DNA from: Multifurca ochricompacta | Taxonomy: Eukaryota > Basidiomycota > Agaricomycetes > Russulales > Russulaceae | Direction: 5' to 3' | Assembly (NCBI GenBank): GCA_022496185.1 | Contig: WTXG01000019.1 | Coordinates: 310,001 to 374,000, forward strand | DNA length: 64,000 nt | Shown here: positions 59,247-64,000 of the stretch, piece after piece | Layout of the letters: every line of letters starts with the position of its first letter | Position numbering within the stretch: position 1 is the stretch's first letter | Position numbers and translations under genes: made by a program | The notes under the pieces: generated by a model | The model's input: only the letters and a program-made list of their open reading frames with translations | Databases searched by the model: none | Told to the model about the DNA's origin: nothing

Positions 59247-60842
59247 CTACGATGATCTTTGCCATCTACTCTTAAGTGTGACCCAAGCAACAAGCGCCCC
59301 CATAACACTGAGAGAACCCCAAGCTCTGAGTGTTATGGTGAGCGGATCTCGTGTCCAGTCTGCTAGGGCAGGCAAAGCCTCAACTAGCTCATATTCATGC
59401 CCAGAACCTTCGTTGATTGGGTCAATTTCCGCGAAAGGCGAATCTAAGAGCGATGGAGCGTTAGTATGGCCCTCCGTAACACGAGCAGTCATGACTTCAG
59501 CGTGAGCCACACCGCCAAAAAAGTCTGTGATTAGAGTTTGCTCCAGTGGCCGATGGAATAGATCAGAGCGAACGCCAGGATGCGAACGTATGGCTACCGG
59601 ATCATACTTGGCAAACTGTACATACATGCAGGGTCAGCAGTCAACCCCGCAGAACGAACAAGAATGCGAACCAGATCTTCCATGCTTGCCGTACTGGTCT
59701 TATTGATACCCTCCAAGTAGTCGAGAACAAAGTGCGTATAGCTGTCAATGACTGAGACGCCAACGTCATCATCATTTTCGTACTAGCTAAGGTCATTACT
59801 ATTCGAGCGTACAAATGTCAACAACTTACTGAGTAAGAATTCTCATGAATTTGGGAAGAACCGGTCGCAAGAATATTGGGAGAGTAGAATTTAGAGAACA
59901 TGGTGTTCGCTTGGCACGTATCAATCATAAAGAGGATCTCGTTGTACCTTGATGAAAAAAAAACTTGATCATGAGTTATGACGACTCGCAATGATTGAGA
60001 AGCTGCACCTCTTCTTTTGCCACATTTGCTCAAATGCATCAGCGATGTCGAACGCGCTGATCTCTTCACTATCTTGAAACTTCAAGAACTCATCGCCGCC
60101 GTGACCGGTCATGTAGACAAATATGTTCGACCGATCGTCCGTAAGCAGGCGTTTTGACCGCGGCATGGAAGGCTCCACGCGACCTAATCATGAACAAGCA
60201 AGAACGATATTGGATGATTTGTACATGTTCGGAGAAACAAAAAAAGGGAGCAGAAAATACCGGTCAACAGGCGTAGGAAATTCTCTACGGTGACTTCGTA
60301 TCCACGATAATCGACCTCAATGCTCTCACCATAGAGGTCAAGGGCATGGCCGCGATTTGCAAACACACAGCCAGGGAAATGGTTGCGCGAATTGCAAGCA
60401 GCGTCATCAGCAAGCATAAGTATGATGTTTGAGTCGGGTATGCCTAGGCGCTTAACGGTGCGATACCTGCATTTGTGGTCGAAGACCTGTTCACACTAGT
60501 CATCTGAGAGAAACGCACATTCCCAAAGCGTTTGCCATATGCTACCAGCAAATTTGAGGTACAACATGTTTGCGACGAGCCAAGACCACGTACACGATAA
60601 TTGAACCAATAGCGAGATGCGCAGACAAGCACTGCCCAGTTGTTGGTGTGCGCGGACTCGAATGCTACTGCAGGGGCATGGTGGCTAAGAGAGCGGTGTA
60701 CGGCAAACTTTTCTGCCCTATCAGTGTCCGCAGATTTGACTATAAAGACAATGCGCAGGAAGAAAACGAGGAAACTGAACGTGAACGGATGGAGGCGCAT
60801 TGTTACAAGACGCAGGCGTGGGATGCCGTAAGCTAAACTCAT
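59247..60842 (-). CDS. GPI8: GPI-anchor transamidase catalytic subunit (GPI8/PIG-K)
   Basis: ER-membrane cysteine protease of family C13 that cleaves the C-terminal signal of precursor proteins and joins them to the GPI anchor. There are two possible starts: the ATG at 60842, or the second Met at 60800, which puts the signal sequence '[20 protein letters not shown]' first and is equally good. The catalytic domain reads '[17 protein letters not shown]', '[16 protein letters not shown]' and '[12 protein letters not shown]'. The catalytic His and Cys are intact in '[20 protein letters not shown]' and '[20 protein letters not shown]'. The end carries '[20 protein letters not shown]', a single membrane segment, and a stop at 59247. 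A poly-A/T run interrupts an intron near 59950. About six introns are needed. Confidence 0.94.
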
Positions 60843-60944
60843 GTCATAGTAGTGAAGTTGTTTGTTTAGTTTTATTTTATTTATTTAAACGTGCACTCTC
60901 AGTACTAAAGAACAGGATATGGAAAGCCCATAAAATCACCCGCA

Positions 60945-62270
60945 TTACCGTCTCCCCGACTTGATCTGTTCAATACTGTCCGCACCATATTGTGCCCCAA
61001 AACGGCGCTTGCGGGGAGGTGCACTCGAGGCAGCCCTCGAGTGGTGTTGGAGGTAGGGATTATTGGCGTCTGGGCGTACCCCAGAGGCTTGTTGTGAGGC
61101 GGGTGTTGTGGATGTAAAGTCTATTCTCGCACGCTTGTTCGAGGACTGAGCCGCTTCTTGCTGCTCGGATCGAGCTTTTTGGTTAGCCGCTTTGACCCAT
61201 CCAACAACGAAAAAACACAATAATCATGAAGGGGCGAGGTGTAAAGAGCGTTCCCGAGTGTGTTTGACGACAGCACATTAGGACTAAAGCCCAAGTGAGG
61301 TTAGAGAAGGATGCAGACGGACCGATTTTATCCGCAAACCAATCTTCCCGAACATCATGCGGGTCCCAAATTTCCGTCGGGAAGTTCGTTGTCCGTTCAT
61401 CGACATCAACAAACTCGACAAGTTTGGCATACAGGTGTGGATTACGGAAAGAGCGATTGGACATGAGCGAGTCGTTGAAATGCTTTGGTTGTTCTGGATC
61501 TCGTTTCAAAGCGTGGAATTGCGCAAGCTTTCCCTGAGACTCGCATATGAGAAATACCAATAAAAGGGAGATCGTTTCCAGTAACTACTTCTATTGCCGG
61601 ATCGCAAGGGTCCGTAGACGGTGCAGATATTCCCCAGTCAAGAACGCCATGAATCGGTGGTGGTCGGAGAAGGTCGCGTATCCCTGTCAACTCGTTTGAA
61701 GATAGATCGCTCGATTTGTCGTCTGACGAGGTAGAAGAACTTGGCGCTACAGCTTGGGTTGCTGATAGAGATGGTGGCTCTGCATCCTCAATCAACCTCG
61801 GACGAGGGTGAGGTTTGGAATGAGCGGGGCGACGAATGATAATTTGTGATTTAGAACTGGTAGCTGCCCGTCGAGCTCGGAGGTTGTCAAGTGAGTTTGA
61901 GGGTGTATTATTTAGCGAGAACCAGTAGACCTACCTTCTGTGGATGCATCGCGACCGAATTTTAGTAAGGGGTCCTGACGCAAATAGGGAGAACAGCCAG
62001 CCAAAGGGAAACGGCGAAGGCAGGGCCAGAAATGATGACTCTCACATTGTCGTTCTCCGAGAATGTCGGTGGAATTCCTGTTTTATATTCGTTGAAGGAC
62101 TTTTCAGAATCGCTTTGTGAATCGTCACCATCGTACGACACAAGACCTGATTGACTTTAGAAGAGATTATATTCAAAGAAATTATATACTTTACCATGCA
62201 TGTTTAACCTCTGCTTGTTGGCTGCTGTGATAGCTCGACTCTGGTCGTTGTTGTTGTCGTTGTTGTCCAT
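60945..62270 (-). CDS. HCNGP/SAP30BP-like protein
   Basis: Nuclear protein of the HCNGP family; the human relative SAP30BP was found as a transcriptional co-repressor partner and later shown to act with RBM17 in splicing short introns. The ATG at 62270 gives '[20 protein letters not shown]'. After disordered acidic exons comes '[20 protein letters not shown]', then the family block: '[20 protein letters not shown]', '[20 protein letters not shown]', '[17 protein letters not shown]' and 'REDWFADKI'. The tail is basic ('[12 protein letters not shown]', '[12 protein letters not shown]') and ends at 60945. The central block is an unambiguous match; the N-terminal exon joins are inferred. It is divergent from CWC26, with 131 bases between start codons. 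Confidence 0.86.
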
Positions 62271-62308
62271 GACCGACCCGACGACGGGAAACTCGGTGAC
62301 AATTACCC

Positions 62309-62316
62309 ACGTGACA
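62309..62316. promoter_or_regulatory. CACGTGAC site in SAP30BP-like/CWC26 divergent promoter
   Basis: An E-box core with 3' AC flank, in a spacer of only 131 bases between two divergent start codons (62270 and 62402). It matches seven of the eight bases of the TCACGTGA sites in the other divergent spacers. Confidence 0.4.
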
Positions 62317-62401
62317 AGTAACACACTCACAGCCCCGAAGCCCCGAAGCCCCAAACACGTCGTAATCACTCTGCTCTGATAAACCCTCGTCTCACATTAT
62401 C

Positions 62402-63451
62402 ATGTCTTCGATGCAAGCTTATTTAGCAGAAAAATACATGTCAGGCGCCAAAGCAGATGCGATACTCTCTCGTACAGCCCCAAAACAGAAGAAAAAGCGT
62501 AGACCAGATGCTACACTTTCGGGAGGGAGCGCTATTATTGTGGACGACGACGCGGGTTGGGGTGACATTAATGATAATATAGAAGTCGAGGGCTACGACG
62601 TGGCCGATGCCGTCATTGCCTCAGATCGCGCTTTCAAGAAGCGTCGCGTGGAAGACGGCGAAGGAGGTTCAGGGTGGACAATTGTGCGGGATCCTACGCC
62701 TCCACCGGCCGCTGACGAGCAACCCGTCGTGGTCGCCATAGAAGGGGCTGAGCCATTACGCGGTGGTCTGCTCACGAAAAGGCAACTACGCGCGCAGCTC
62801 CCCTCCGCTCTGAATCCTCGACAAGAGGCGGAGAATGACCCTAAGGTCGTGGCCGCCGCACAGGAAACTGTTTACCGTGATTCTTCAGGCAGAAGGATAG
62901 ATATGGAGCTCGAGAAGGTCGAAGCGGCACGCAAGAAGCGCGAACGTGAAGAACGCGAGGCGCAGAAGATGGAGTGGGGAAAAGGACTCGTGCAGCGAGA
63001 TGAAGTAGAAATACGAAGACAGGAAGAGGAACACATACGCCAACGGGGTTTTACGAGGTATGTAGAGGACGAAGAGCTGAATCGTGCGCAAAGAGATCAA
63101 GAACGTTGGAATGATCCCGCTGCTGCATTTATGACGGTGTGATCCTCCTTCACTTTCTCACAATGTTCAGCCTGCACTGATACTTTGGAGCACCCGCAGA
63201 AAAAGAGAACAAAAGGTCCTCGGAAACCCGAATATACGGGTCCGCCGCCTCCCCCAAACAGGTTTGGAATCAAGCCTGGGTATCGATGGGATGGAGTTGG
63301 TACGTTAATGCTATTTCTCCCCTGTTGGTCTCATTCCTGGATACGAATCGCAGATCGAGGAAACGGATTCGAAAGGCTGTATTTCCAGAAGCAAAACGAA
63401 CGCAGACGGACTGGAGCGCAGGGCCATGTGTGGAGTGTTGAGGATATGTAG
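62402..63451 (+). CDS. BUD13: pre-mRNA-splicing factor CWC26/Bud13
   Basis: Subunit of the RES (retention and splicing) complex with Snu17 and Pml1, which binds the activated spliceosome and promotes splicing and nuclear retention of unspliced RNA. Three exons: 62402-63136, 63200-63299 and 63354-63451, giving 310 residues. The N-terminal motif '[19 protein letters not shown]' is typical, followed by 'KKKRRPDAT'. The central region has '[12 protein letters not shown]' and '[20 protein letters not shown]'. The conserved end '[20 protein letters not shown]' binds Snu17, and 'VWSVEDM' closes the frame. A low-complexity charged middle is usual. The intron phases fit exactly. Confidence 0.94.
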
Positions 63452-63598
63452 GTCCTTGTTTGACAGATGGGGTCCATGTACACTACAGCTTGGAATCGTT
63501 TGAAGTTGAATAGTGCGTGCGTGTTTCATCACCTGGCTAATGTTATCTAAACTGGTCGAAGTAGGGCCGCGTGTAGATGCGATGGTCTTTGAGGAGTC

Positions 63599-64000
63599 TC
63601 ATTGATCCACCACTTGGAACAAAACCTGCCATTTCTCGTCACTTGGCACGAGTCGGACCTTGCCCCATGTCATTTCCAGTGTTTTCCCGTAGGGCCATGG
63701 CTTGAGCACTGCACCCGCCAATAGAGGACGCGTGTCGAATCGAGAGAAGCGCGACTCACTGCAATGGAGATTATAGCCATCACCCTCCACCACTATAGGG
63801 AACGAGGCTTGTGGAAATGGAAGGTGTACATGCTGTGCTACTAGCCTGATCACTAGTTCCTGCGCATATAGTTAGGGCACGTCTAGGATCTTCTGTGTAT
63901 ATCGCTTACAGACGCCGTTTGCTGGACGCGAGCATACAGAGCATTGAGTTCATCGTCAGGGCGGCGATTTGCACTAATCAGCAGTAGCAGATGAAATAAC
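63599..64000 (-). CDS. 3' end of an unknown gene, cut by the window edge
   Basis: The C-terminal part of a gene that continues past base 64000. The penultimate exon reads 'RRPDDELNALYARVQQTAS' up to a GTAAGC donor near 63910. After a short intron the last exon runs 'ELVIRLVAQHVHLPFPQA', 'VVEGDGYNLHCSESRFSRFD', 'WPYGKTLEMTWGKVRLVPSD' and 'EKWQVLFQVVDQ' with a stop at 63599. The splice is in phase. I do not recognise the family; the segment looks like a beta-rich C-terminal domain. Confidence 0.6.

Overview
The window is nuclear DNA from a filamentous basidiomycete, most likely an Agaricomycete; I do not name a species. Almost every gene is cut by several introns of about 45-60 bases with GT..AG ends. 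The genes are eukaryotic and typically fungal: ERG6, HET-C, a Num1/ApsA cortical anchor, a TEY MAP kinase and F-box/LRR proteins of the mushroom type. Exons below were joined by eye, using splice signals, reading frame and family motifs.

Layout. 0-8 kb: an F-box protein (+), a Dal5/Tna1-type MFS transporter (-) and sterol 24-C-methyltransferase (-). 8-15.2 kb: RAD52 (-), a 1.9 kb gene-free stretch with a CACGTG-bounded inverted repeat, a G3BP-like NTF2+RRM protein (-) and a MAP kinase (-). 15.2-27.4 kb: a HET-C family gene (+) divergent from the kinase, a small unknown gene (-), the MAK5-type DEAD-box helicase (-) and COPII SEC24 (+). 27.8-35.3 kb: a large Num1/ApsA-like anchor with coiled coil and PH domain (-) and an unknown Ser/Pro-rich gene (-). 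35.3-40.1 kb holds no gene I can support. 40.1-46.2 kb: a class I cyclic-nucleotide phosphodiesterase (+) and a serine-carboxypeptidase-like protein (-) that has lost its catalytic residues. 46.2-48.8 kb is again gene-free. 48.8-56.4 kb: YVH1 phosphatase (-), a small unknown gene (-), RNA polymerase I/III subunit AC19 (+), a doubtful ORF (-) and a second F-box protein (+). 56.9-64 kb: DnaJC17/Cwf23-like (-), SmD1 (+), GPI8 transamidase (-), SAP30BP/HCNGP-like (-), CWC26/Bud13 (+) and the 3' end of an unknown gene (-).

Most genes are core housekeeping genes with no joint pathway. Two groupings stand out. The last 7 kb carries four genes tied to pre-mRNA splicing. The divergent pairs MAPK/HET-C, MAK5/SEC24 and SAP30BP/CWC26 share short intergenic regions containing a CACGTGA motif.

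The points most worth a second look are the carboxypeptidase pseudoenzyme with all three triad positions replaced, a probable one-base frameshift in the best-conserved block of the HET-C gene, and an array of dynein-light-chain-like Q-T motifs in the cortical anchor. I found no mobile element with coding capacity, no rRNA or tRNA gene and no CRISPR array.
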